Under the pieces are notes generated by a model. That model did no database searches and was not told where the DNA came from. It saw only the letters and a program-made list of their open reading frames with translations. The translations under genes and the position numbers were made by a program. A stretch of DNA of 29,348 bases, taken from IMG/VR virus record IMGVR_UViG_3300021960_000353, positions 1 to 29,348 of that record; one strand, 5' to 3'. Origin of the DNA: a virus. Each line of letters begins with the position of its first letter. Position 1 is the stretch's first letter. This document shows, piece after piece, positions 21,087 through 27,218 of the stretch.

Positions 21087-21409
21087 CACGTGCAAAGAAC
21101 CTACTTGGCAAAAGCCGCAAGACAGATACACCTTATGCTATCTTCAAGGGCTACGGCCCCTTTGGTGAGACTGAAATGCGTTTGCTTAAGACATATCAAC
21201 TACCTGCAAAAGAGAAAGAGAACCCATATGCTAGGTGGTTTGTAGCTGTAAAGACTGACATGACGTATGGATCATATGACATGGGTGACAGCTACATCAA
21301 AGAGGCTACTATGGGTTTGACCCGTGTCTATGCTCACCCTCTGTATCTTGAGCAATACGGTATTGAGGAAGATGCGGATGACAAGTTATTGGCTGAGTTG
21401 TTCAGCTAA
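21083..21409 (+). CDS. Early protein, unknown
   Basis: A 108-residue protein beginning at an ATG that overlaps the previous stop. The N-terminal part is basic (TRAKNLLGKSRKTDTPYAIF), the middle has many aromatic residues (YARWFVAVKTDMTYGSYDMG), and the end is acidic (EEDADDKLLAELF). The mixed strand-like middle suggests a small globular fold. No family recognised. Confidence 0.65.
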   Translation: MTRAKNLLGKSRKTDTPYAIFKGYGPFGETEMRLLKTYQLPAKEKENPYARWFVAVKTDMTYGSYDMGDSYIKEATMGLTRVYAHPLYLEQYGIEEDADDKLLAELFS

Positions 21410-21606
21410 TGCTACACCTGCATAAACGTGACCGCTACGCTAGGCGTCCAGACAAGTTCTGGCGTAGCAAATGGTTAAGAGAAGTCACCAGAAGTTTTAC
21501 TTTATTTGACATAGAGAACCGCTTCTGGTATAACAATATTACACCAACTAAAATGGAGACTAAAGACAATGACAACTTACAGCGTGATAGCCCGAATAGC
21601 GGGTAA
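21409..21606 (+). CDS. Small basic early protein (possible)
   Basis: Sixty-five residues from ATG 21409, which overlaps the previous stop (TAATG). The first 45 residues are basic and aromatic (HKRDRYARRPDKFWRSKWLR). The last part reads through the leader box of the next gene and gives METKDNDNLQ, which is also what that box spells by chance elsewhere. The overlap with the next gene is 38 bases. It is probably real because it fills the space with coupled translation, but the evidence is modest. Confidence 0.5.
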   Translation: MLHLHKRDRYARRPDKFWRSKWLREVTRSFTLFDIENRFWYNNITPTKMETKDNDNLQRDSPNSG

Positions 21607-21745
21607 GACTTTTGTAGAACACCCTGAGTTCGGTGATGAAGCACCTGTCCAAATGCTTACAGATAGTGGCATGATTGAGACACCCTTTTGGGATATGGAT
21701 GAACCCCGTGAAGTACACCTGTGGGTATTGGAGGAAGCACAATGA
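21569..21745 (+). CDS. Small acidic early protein, unknown
   Basis: Fifty-eight residues from ATG 21569, four bases after GGAGACTAAA (21555-21564). MTTYSVIARIAGKTFVEHPE, then an acidic stretch with FWDMDEPREVHLWVLEE. It has no palindrome directly upstream, unlike most boxed genes. It ends in an ATGA overlap with the next gene. No family recognised. Confidence 0.65.
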   Translation: MTTYSVIARIAGKTFVEHPEFGDEAPVQMLTDSGMIETPFWDMDEPREVHLWVLEEAQ

Positions 21746-21948
21746 AGATCACCAGAACAAACCCTATGACAGGTAACACTGTCTCAATGGATATTGATGT
21801 CACACCTGCACAGATTGTATCATGGGAGGGGGGAGAGTTAGCACAAAACGCTTTCCCTAATATTGATGCTGGTCAGAGAGAGTTTATTATGACAGGTATG
21901 ACGCCTATGGGTTGGAAGTTTTTGTTTGGGGAGATTGATGATGCTTGA
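21742..21948 (+). CDS. Small early protein, unknown
   Basis: Sixty-eight residues from ATG 21742, chosen because GGAGG lies just upstream and the start overlaps the previous stop. The sequence MKITRTNPMTGNTVSMDIDV, then PAQIVSWEGGELAQNAFPNI, resembles small phage proteins that I recall containing a 'R.NP.TG....D..VT..Q...W..G...Q.A.P......RE....G..P..W' pattern. The role is unknown in those too. The end overlaps the following start. Confidence 0.72.
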   Translation: MKITRTNPMTGNTVSMDIDVTPAQIVSWEGGELAQNAFPNIDAGQREFIMTGMTPMGWKFLFGEIDDA

Positions 21949-22123
21949 AGCTATTTTTTGGGATGAGTGTGGAACCATCCAAGTAGTAGAATATAACGTT
22001 GCCGACACTGAGATTGGTGACTTGATTGACAAGTACCCTGATTGGAGTTATAGGTATTCACAGGAACCCTACGTTCCTTCTGAGCCTGAGTTCTATGACC
22101 CTTACGAGGGTGACTATTCTTAA
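21941..22123 (+). CDS. Small acidic early protein, unknown
   Basis: About 60 residues from ATG 21941 (ATG 21938 also possible), after GGGGAG. Mostly strand-like and acidic: EAIFWDECGTIQVVEYNVAD, then SEPEFYDPYEGDYS. Its stop codon TAA is the first three bases of palindrome copy 9. No family recognised. Confidence 0.65.
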   Translation: MLEAIFWDECGTIQVVEYNVADTEIGDLIDKYPDWSYRYSQEPYVPSEPEFYDPYEGDYS

Positions 22124-22144
22124 CGTCGGATTATCCGACACTAA
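22121..22144 (+). repeat. Early palindrome, copy 9 (loop TTA), contains a stop codon
   Basis: TAAC, GTCGGA, TTA, TCCGAC, ACTAA. The leading TAA ends the preceding gene. The following leader box is GGAGACATATC (22160-22170). Confidence 0.9.
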
Positions 22145-22170
22145 CTAAGCAAACCTAAAGGAGACATATC

Positions 22171-22398
22171 ATGTTTGCACTTATCGCCACAGCACCTTTG
22201 AACGATGGTACTAACGGCTTCCGCTTTAACATACTTGGACGTAAGGGTCTGTATCGCCCTCGTAAATTAAAGAGCCGAGGTATTGGCATTGAGAAGCTGT
22301 CATGTACTACCGCATTTCATCTTTTCAAGCGTACTATTTACCTTGAGAAGAAAGTAAACCGTACTACTTCTCGCCGCTTGCGTCATTTCGCTGGCTGA
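22171..22398 (+). CDS. Small basic early protein, unknown
   Basis: Seventy-five residues from ATG 22171, after GGAGACATATC. It is very basic with an Arg/Lys-rich second half: NILGRKGLYRPRKLKSRGIG, then FHLFKRTIYLEKKVNRTTSR. It could bind nucleic acid. Its gene is a single-gene cassette between palindrome copy 9 and the promoter at 22402. Confidence 0.65.
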   Translation: MFALIATAPLNDGTNGFRFNILGRKGLYRPRKLKSRGIGIEKLSCTTAFHLFKRTIYLEKKVNRTTSRRLRHFAG

Positions 22399-22401
22399 TT
22401 G

Positions 22402-22430
22402 TTGACTTTGGCTACCCCTGCTGCTATACA
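22402..22430 (+). promoter_or_regulatory. Sigma70-like early promoter with inverted repeat
   Basis: TTGACT (22402-22407), 17-base spacer, TATACA (22425-22430) with an upstream TGC (extended -10). CCCTGC (22416-22421) and GCAGGG (22435-22440) form a perfect inverted repeat around the -10. No 24-bp palindrome follows, unlike the other early promoters. Confidence 0.75.
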
Positions 22431-22477
22431 TGTGGCAGGGAGACACTCCCCTTCATATTTACATAGGAGACTACATC

Positions 22478-22729
22478 ATGGAATTGACTGACATCAAACA
22501 AGCAATGCTTGCACTAGACACTGCTGACCTCAATGATATTATTGACTTGGCGCATGACTTAAAGACCCTCAAGGGTAGGACTAGCCTCAAGGTAGGTCAG
22601 GACGTTTGGGTAGTACAAAAGACCAAGCGTACTGCTGGTATCATTGAGAAGATTAACCAAAAGAAAGCACAGGTGCGTATGCGTGGCTCTATCTACAACG
22701 TACCGTTCAGCATGATTGAGGCAGCGTGA
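22478..22729 (+). CDS. Small early protein with SH3-like C-terminus
   Basis: Eighty-three residues from ATG 22478, after GGAGACTACATC; a longer frame to 22430 would begin in the promoter. Residues 1-35 are an acidic helical pair (MELTDIKQAMLALDTADLND). Residues about 38-80, LKVGQDVWVVQKTKRTAGII, then EKINQKKAQVRMRGSIYNVP, read like a small beta-barrel of the KOW/SH3 type found in many phage proteins. A nucleic-acid-binding role is a guess. The stop overlaps the next start by one base. Confidence 0.7.
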   Translation: MELTDIKQAMLALDTADLNDIIDLAHDLKTLKGRTSLKVGQDVWVVQKTKRTAGIIEKINQKKAQVRMRGSIYNVPFSMIEAA

Positions 22730-23508
22730 TGCAACAGTACGTAATCAGTCTGTACGACTACACAGGTGAGGCTCTCAAGCCTTGGGCAGAAGCAGGGTAT
22801 ACCTGCTATGCCTTTGACATACAGCATAATGGTGAGTTAAGGCGTGTCACAGATTATTCTGGTGGTGGTTCTATTCATTATTGTCATGCTGACCTGCATG
22901 ACTTTAGTACTCACAGTGATCTGTTCTTTCGTTTCAATGGTCGCAAGGTAGCATTTGGTATGGCCTTCCCTGTCTGTACTGATCTGGCTGTATCAGGTGC
23001 AGCGTGGTTCAAGAAGAAGGCAGAGGCTGACCCATTGTTTCAACAGAGGGCTGCACAACACGCCATTGATTGTGCTGGTCTGTTTGATGATCTTGGTTGC
23101 CCTTACTTCATTGAGAACCCTGTATCTGTATTGGCTACCAAGTGGCGCAAGCCTGACCATACGTTTCACCCTTACGAATACGGTGGTTACATTGCCAAGA
23201 ATGACGCACGGCATCCACGTTGGCCTGACTACATTGCAGACCGTGACGCCTACCCTAAGAAGACTTGCTTGTGGACAGGCAATGGCTTTGTGATGCCGCC
23301 CAAGGTTCCTGTTGAGCCTGAGACAGGTCACAGCAGACAACACTTGAAGTTAGGCGGTAAGTCTGCTAAGACTAAGAACATCAGAAGTGCCACACCACGT
23401 GGCTTTGCAATCGCTGTCATGGCAGCTAACATACAGAAGGAGACTACCAATGGGAACCAAGATGGATCACGACAAGCTGTACAAGATACAGACCTACTCG
23501 TTTCATGA
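22729..23508 (+). CDS. DNA cytosine methyltransferase-like protein
   Basis: A 259-residue protein from ATG 22729 (an upstream GTG is adjacent). It opens VISLYDYTGEALKPWAEAGY followed by FDIQ, a motif I-like S-adenosylmethionine-binding start with an acidic residue ending the next strand. Then come PVCTDLAVSGAAWF (C83, motif IV-like) and FIENPVSVL (E129-N130-P131, motif VI-like). This order resembles phage Dcm-related methyltransferases. The usual PC pair is VC here, so activity is uncertain. The C-terminal part, with SRQHLKLGGKSAKTKNIRS and a TPRGFAIAV segment, is also typical. The last 20 residues read through the next gene's start and may be non-conserved. Confidence 0.65.
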   Translation: MQQYVISLYDYTGEALKPWAEAGYTCYAFDIQHNGELRRVTDYSGGGSIHYCHADLHDFSTHSDLFFRFNGRKVAFGMAFPVCTDLAVSGAAWFKKKAEADPLFQQRAAQHAIDCAGLFDDLGCPYFIENPVSVLATKWRKPDHTFHPYEYGGYIAKNDARHPRWPDYIADRDAYPKKTCLWTGNGFVMPPKVPVEPETGHSRQHLKLGGKSAKTKNIRSATPRGFAIAVMAANIQKETTNGNQDGSRQAVQDTDLLVS

Positions 23509-23827
23509 TGCAATCATTACTGTGACTGAGGCTTTCTATGGGCGTACTGAGATTGATAAACCTACCAAGCCTAACAAGCACGGTCATACACAATCCCCTA
23601 CAGTACACGCTGATGGCAGTGAGCATTACTACAAGTACACACACTGGGAAGAAGCTATTGCTGTAGTACCTTTGCACTTTGATTATGCTGATAACCTGAC
23701 TGATGCTGATAAGGTGAAGACAGTCCTTGAGACTATTGATGCCTTAGAGAAAGCTTATGCTTCATATCCTGATGGAGAGATCAGCATCAGTTGGACTATG
23801 CGCCGTAACTGTATCAATCAGGATTAA
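23450..23827 (+). CDS. Early protein, unknown
   Basis: A 125-residue protein from ATG 23450, after GGAGACTACC (23439-23448); a longer frame lies inside the methyltransferase-like gene. It contains FHDAIITVTEAFYGRTEIDK, a His/Lys-rich loop, THWEEAIAVVPLHFDY, and a helical end. It overlaps the previous gene by 59 bases. Its stop is the TAA at the start of palindrome copy 10. No family recognised. Confidence 0.68.
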   Translation: MGTKMDHDKLYKIQTYSFHDAIITVTEAFYGRTEIDKPTKPNKHGHTQSPTVHADGSEHYYKYTHWEEAIAVVPLHFDYADNLTDADKVKTVLETIDALEKAYASYPDGEISISWTMRRNCINQD

Positions 23828-23848
23828 CGTCGGATTATCCGACACTAA
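23825..23848 (+). repeat. Early palindrome, copy 10 (loop TTA), contains a stop codon
   Basis: TAAC, GTCGGA, TTA, TCCGAC, ACTAA. The leading TAA ends the preceding gene. GGAGACACC follows four bases later, before ATG 23866. This is the last copy in the window. Confidence 0.9.
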
Positions 23849-23865
23849 ATGAGGAGACACCGCCA

Positions 23866-24078
23866 ATGACTATTAAAGTTTTATATCAAAGCGTAGACAT
23901 GCGTGAAGGTTACACAGTTAACTATGATAACTGTGCTGATGCAGCCAAAGCGATTAAATATCAGATAGGTAACCTTGGCGAGAAAGAGAGTCTCTATGCT
24001 GTCTCTAATGATGGCATAGCTACTGCAACACCCATAAACTGTACAATGTGGGACATACATGAGGCTGCAAACCAATGA
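23866..24078 (+). CDS. Small early protein, unknown
   Basis: Seventy residues from ATG 23866, after GGAGACACC. MTIKVLYQSVDMREGYTVNY begins a strand-rich sequence, with DAAKAIKYQIGNLGEKESLY following; the layout suggests a small alpha/beta fold. The stop overlaps the next ATG (ATGA). No family recognised. Confidence 0.65.
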   Translation: MTIKVLYQSVDMREGYTVNYDNCADAAKAIKYQIGNLGEKESLYAVSNDGIATATPINCTMWDIHEAANQ

Positions 24079-24266
24079 ACATGCCAAGCAATCAATACAA
24101 TCTAAAACACATTACACCTCTGTCAGAAGAACGGCAGAGGTTAATGGATGCAGTAGAGGAGTCACAGTGGGAGGGTGACATGCACATGGCTGACCTACTC
24201 AGCACAGAGCTAGACCTAGTTAACCAATGCATAACTAAGGGGGAGCTATATGCACCCCTTTTTTAA
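24075..24266 (+). CDS. Small helical protein, unknown
   Basis: Sixty-three residues, acidic and helical (SEERQRLMDAVEESQWEGDM, then LLSTELDLVNQCITKGELY). The start overlaps the previous stop. The last 17 bases overlap the next, membrane-protein gene. No family recognised. Confidence 0.6.
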   Translation: MNMPSNQYNLKHITPLSEERQRLMDAVEESQWEGDMHMADLLSTELDLVNQCITKGELYAPLF

Positions 24267-24339
24267 GAGTGTAGGTAACTTTCTACTCTACATACTAATC
24301 ACTATCGTATTCGTTAGTGCAGCAATAGGAATGATGTAA
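24250..24339 (+). CDS. Tiny single-span membrane protein
   Basis: Twenty-nine residues, starting MHPFFKSVGNFLLYI. Residues about 10-27 are continuously hydrophobic (FLLYILITIVFVSAAIG). GGGGGAG lies just upstream of ATG 24250, and the stop is one base before the recombinase ATG. A membrane-inserted regulator or toxin-like peptide is possible; nothing more can be said. Confidence 0.55.
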   Translation: MHPFFKSVGNFLLYILITIVFVSAAIGMM

Positions 24340-24340
24340 C

Positions 24341-25267
24341 ATGCCACCCAAACAAGAAGAACTTAAAAGTACACACACTATACGCAAAGCTTGTGACTTC
24401 TACATGCGTACACCTAAGTTCTGTGCTTTGGGTGGTAAGTCACAGTATGACTACAATCGTAACTTAGCGTTTGCTTGTAACACATCAGTACAAGGGGGTA
24501 AGTATTTAGGTAACATCAAACTAAAAGACATACAGTTTTCTCATGTAACTGTAGCGTATGATCTTTGGCGAGTTAAGCACGGTGTGAGGGCTGCTAACTA
24601 TATAGCTACCTGTCTAAGCATTGTGTTTAACACAGCCAGAAGACACAACGCACTACTATCAAACCCTGTGTCGCTGTTGGATCGCGCCAAACCTAAGCCT
24701 CGCAAAGTCAAGTGGACTACACCTCAAGTCAAACAGTTCCTTGACACAGCGTACAGTAATTGGGAGTGGCGTAGCATTGGCTTAATTGTACACATGGCGT
24801 TCCATTGGGCGCAGCGTATAGGTGACATGCGTTTACTTGAGTGGAAAGCATTAGACCTAGACAAAGGTGTGCTAGACCTAGAGCAAAGCAAGCGTGGTGC
24901 AGATGTTCACTTGCCTATACAGGGTGGGTTGTTGCCTATGCTACAACAGCAGAAGGAAGACTTTGGGTTCCTACCTTACGTAGCACCTAGAGTTAGGGCT
25001 AGGGCTGGCGTATATACGCCCTACGATGATGTTGAGATTTGTGGTTTAGTTAACAGTGTTAAAGAGGCTGCAGGTTTACCTAGTGAGTTGACAGCTATGG
25101 ACTTAAGGCGTACAGCTATTACACAGATGGTTGAGAAGGGCGTTGATGTTGTGGGTATCATGCAGGTAAGTGGACACAGCACACCACAAAGCGTTGCGCC
25201 TTACTTGGTTAATACATTGGCAGGTGCTACTGAGGCACTGTCTAACAGAGAGGATGACTTGATATGA
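24341..25267 (+). CDS. Tyrosine recombinase / integrase-like protein
   Basis: A 308-residue site-specific recombinase. The N-terminal half is a SAM-like DNA-binding domain. The catalytic half shows HWAQRIGDMRLLEW (R159), a beta-hairpin lysine in LEQSKRGADVHLP (K184), DLRRT (R256), GHSTP (H279) and the nucleophile Y288 in VAPYL. The box II residue that is usually His (H-x-L-R) is Met here (M253), so one of the six catalytic residues is replaced. Phage integrases insert the genome at an att site, but no repressor or excisionase is recognisable nearby. It could also act in genome resolution. Upstream genes are coupled to it closely. Confidence 0.87.
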   Translation: MPPKQEELKSTHTIRKACDFYMRTPKFCALGGKSQYDYNRNLAFACNTSVQGGKYLGNIKLKDIQFSHVTVAYDLWRVKHGVRAANYIATCLSIVFNTARRHNALLSNPVSLLDRAKPKPRKVKWTTPQVKQFLDTAYSNWEWRSIGLIVHMAFHWAQRIGDMRLLEWKALDLDKGVLDLEQSKRGADVHLPIQGGLLPMLQQQKEDFGFLPYVAPRVRARAGVYTPYDDVEICGLVNSVKEAAGLPSELTAMDLRRTAITQMVEKGVDVVGIMQVSGHSTPQSVAPYLVNTLAGATEALSNREDDLI

Positions 25268-25410
25268 TGAGATACTATGTAGAACTACGGATGAAACCTG
25301 ATGATCCTATTTACCCTAATGTTTCTTTTTACGTAAAAGGATGGTCAATAGAGCAGGTAAGGGATATGTTTTGTGAAGAAGATATAGTTGCAGTAGACCA
25401 GACAGATTGA
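25264..25410 (+). CDS. Small protein between integrase and primase
   Basis: Forty-eight residues from ATG 25264 (or the following ATG), overlapping the integrase stop. MMRYYVELRMKPDDPIYPNV, then SFYVKGWSIEQVRDMFCEED. It reads as a strand-helix-strand fold of small phage proteins. No function recognised. The ATGA overlap supports it as a coupled gene. Confidence 0.6.
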   Translation: MMRYYVELRMKPDDPIYPNVSFYVKGWSIEQVRDMFCEEDIVAVDQTD

Positions 25411-25417
25411 GGCTAAT

Positions 25418-26179
25418 ATGATGCATAAGTACATAGAAGACTTAGACTTAAGTGAGGGTGACACTGTAAGAGGTGATTGCCCTGATTGTGGTGGTAAGAA
25501 TACCTTCACTGCTAACAAGTCAGGCGGTGCTGTCCTGTATAACTGCTACAAGCTAGGCTGTAAGATCAGTGGTGTTCACACTGTAGGTATGACTGCTGCT
25601 GACATACAAGCTAGGATGCAGGAAGTAGAACAAGATAAACCTAAACCAAAGGTAGAGATTATGGAATTACCTGAGTACGTTGTGCGGAGTGGCAGTGGGC
25701 TTGATGCATTCAGAGACAAGTGGGACTTATGGGATCAGGGCTTGATGTATGACCTCAAGGACAGACGCGCAGTGTTCCCTATCTTTATAGACAATGTTCT
25801 AATTGATGCTGTAGGTAGGGCTTTAGCTGGTGCAGAGCCTAAGTGGTTGCGCTACACTGGCAAGGCTAACTACTTCATTGCTGGTACAGGTAAGACTGTA
25901 GTTGTAGTTGAGGACGTTATCAGTGCTATCACTGTAGCCAAGCTTGGCTTTACTGGTATGGCTATCCTTGGTACATCTTTGAGTGTTGCACATATGGAAC
26001 AGTTGGGTAACTATTCTCAGGTTATCGTAGCGTTAGACCCTGATGCTGCACACAAGACCTTGCGTTTCAGACAAGAGATAGAGGCGTGGACAGGTACATC
26101 CACTATTGCATTAAGGCTTGACGATGACATAAAGTATCGGGTAGAATCGGATATTGAGCAGTTGAAGGAGTTCCTATGA
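25418..26179 (+). CDS. DNA primase, zinc ribbon plus TOPRIM
   Basis: A 253-residue primase making RNA primers for phage replication. The N-terminal zinc ribbon has CPDCGG (C21, C24), then C43 and C48. The TOPRIM domain follows, with VVVVEDVISA (E165, D166) and VALDPDAAHKT (D207, D209), which bind metal. The layout matches the primase half of T7 gp4, but here the helicase is a separate gene (28325 onward). The length is that expected for a stand-alone phage primase of this type. An ATG pair lies at its start, with GAGG about nine bases upstream (25408-25411). Confidence 0.88.
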   Translation: MMHKYIEDLDLSEGDTVRGDCPDCGGKNTFTANKSGGAVLYNCYKLGCKISGVHTVGMTAADIQARMQEVEQDKPKPKVEIMELPEYVVRSGSGLDAFRDKWDLWDQGLMYDLKDRRAVFPIFIDNVLIDAVGRALAGAEPKWLRYTGKANYFIAGTGKTVVVVEDVISAITVAKLGFTGMAILGTSLSVAHMEQLGNYSQVIVALDPDAAHKTLRFRQEIEAWTGTSTIALRLDDDIKYRVESDIEQLKEFL

Positions 26180-26180
26180 C

Positions 26181-26318
26181 ATGGATAAAAAGAGAAGACC
26201 TAATCCTATGGCTAAGGATTTGATGAACCCCAAGTATAGACCTAGAGTTATACCTGACAAGAAACGTCCTGCCATTCGCAAGAAGAAGCACAAAGGAGAT
26301 AAGGAAGATGAAAGCTAG
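26181..26318 (+). CDS. Small basic phage protein
   Basis: Forty-five residues, strongly basic: MDKKRRPNPMAKDLMNPKYR, then PRVIPDKKRPAIRKKKHK. The pattern PMAKDL-x-P-KYR-PRV resembles small proteins of T7-like marine phages (L..PK(F/Y)RPRVV..K). The start lies one base after the primase stop. Function unknown. Confidence 0.65.
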   Translation: MDKKRRPNPMAKDLMNPKYRPRVIPDKKRPAIRKKKHKGDKEDES

Positions 26319-26409
26319 AGAGGAATTACTTAGAGAGATTGGTGAGTTGAAGAAACGCATTGAACAACTAGAAGCACAGCTAAAACTTTGGAAAGGTACA
26401 GCACCGTGA
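26308..26409 (+). CDS. Tiny coiled-coil protein
   Basis: Thirty-three residues, almost a single helix with heptad spacing: KAREELLREIGELKKRIEQL, then EAQLKLWKG. GGAGATAAGGAAG precedes ATG 26308, and the stop codon overlaps the GTG start of the transporter-like gene. It may pair with another small protein. The frame and site are clear; the role is not. Confidence 0.6.
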   Translation: MKAREELLREIGELKKRIEQLEAQLKLWKGTAP

Positions 26410-26837
26410 ATAACTATGTATATACAGCCATTGGACTTGTAGTATTCTACATTGGCCTCAAGATGTTTAGCGGTGGCATGAAAAGTATGGGTAACATAGA
26501 CCACTTGACTTGGTTCTTGGGCAACCCTATCTATATGTTCTTTGGGTCAATCGTTATGACACTGGCGTGGCAGAGTAGTAGCCTATCCACTACGGCTATC
26601 ATTGCCTTGGTTGCGTCAGGTGTGCTACCCTTACCTGCTGCTGTGGCTGCTGTACTAGGGGCTAACATAGGTACAACAGGTACGATCTGGCTGGCTGGAC
26701 TGTTAGTGTCTGACGGTATGCCAAGGGGTGACACCTTGCGTATTGCCTTGGTGCATACTGGTGTTAATCTTTTGATGGCGATAAGTCTGTTGCCATTTGT
26801 ACATCACATAGCTAAGTACGTGGGGAGAGTAGGTTAA
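26406..26837 (+). CDS. Half-size Na/Pi-cotransporter-like membrane protein
   Basis: A 143-residue membrane protein from GTG 26406, which overlaps the previous stop (GTGA). It has the repeat unit of Na+/phosphate cotransporters (NptA/PF02690 type): GLKMFSGGMKSMG, then MTLAWQSSSLSTTAIIALVA with the QSSS motif, then AAVLGANIGTTGTIW with the GANIGTT motif. Full transporters have two such units (about 300 or more residues); this has one plus a final span, about four spans in all. It could work as a homodimer, pair with a host half, or modify host phosphate or ion flow. It lies among replication genes, so it is expressed with them. The family is recognised by motifs; transport is inferred. Confidence 0.75.
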   Translation: MNNYVYTAIGLVVFYIGLKMFSGGMKSMGNIDHLTWFLGNPIYMFFGSIVMTLAWQSSSLSTTAIIALVASGVLPLPAAVAAVLGANIGTTGTIWLAGLLVSDGMPRGDTLRIALVHTGVNLLMAISLLPFVHHIAKYVGRVG

Positions 26838-27217
26838 TGATTGATGAAAATACAGATAATGTAGTTACTGCAGATATTGACACTGTAAACAAATGGATAG
26901 AAAAAGAAATACCTTTAGCTGAAGCTGAAGCTATAAGAAAATATGATAAAGATTATTCTGATGGTGCGGCTCAGAGAGAGTTAAGGAGGCTAAAGATAAT
27001 GAAACAAATATTGGACGCAGGTATTGACTACGTTACATTGGGTAATGGCTGCGTATATATACAAGAGGGTGACAAAACTTTTAGATACTATTTGTTGACA
27101 GGCAAATGGAGTTCTAAAATAAATCCAGACGGGGGAAGGGTTTCTTGGCGGTCTGTTAAAGTTTACCTGTCTAAGTCTGCTACGCACTTCGTTGAAAACT
27201 ACGTAAAGGATAAATAA
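26837..27217 (+). CDS. Unknown protein upstream of thyX
   Basis: A 126-residue protein, acidic and helical at the start (IDENTDNVVTADIDTVNKWI, EKEIPLAEAEA), then strand-rich (YVTLGNGCVYIQEGDKTFRY) and basic at the end. The start overlaps the transporter stop (TAATG), and the stop is one base before the thyX ATG. AT content looks higher than that of the neighbours. No family recognised. Confidence 0.65.
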   Translation: MIDENTDNVVTADIDTVNKWIEKEIPLAEAEAIRKYDKDYSDGAAQRELRRLKIMKQILDAGIDYVTLGNGCVYIQEGDKTFRYYLLTGKWSSKINPDGGRVSWRSVKVYLSKSATHFVENYVKDK

Positions 27218-27218
27218 G

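Noticed and set aside
17925-23848. Palindromes as rho-independent terminators
   Set aside because: The 6-bp stems are not followed by a T-run and most stand directly before a ribosome binding box; the real terminator of this region is the separate stem at 18739-18772.
17925-23848. The repeated palindromes as a CRISPR array
   Set aside because: Spacing is irregular (tens of bases to over 1.5 kb) and the intervals hold genes, not spacers.
26176-26223. A 15-residue frame at ATG 26176 overlapping the primase stop
   Set aside because: It is very short and is displaced by the better 45-residue basic protein starting at 26181.
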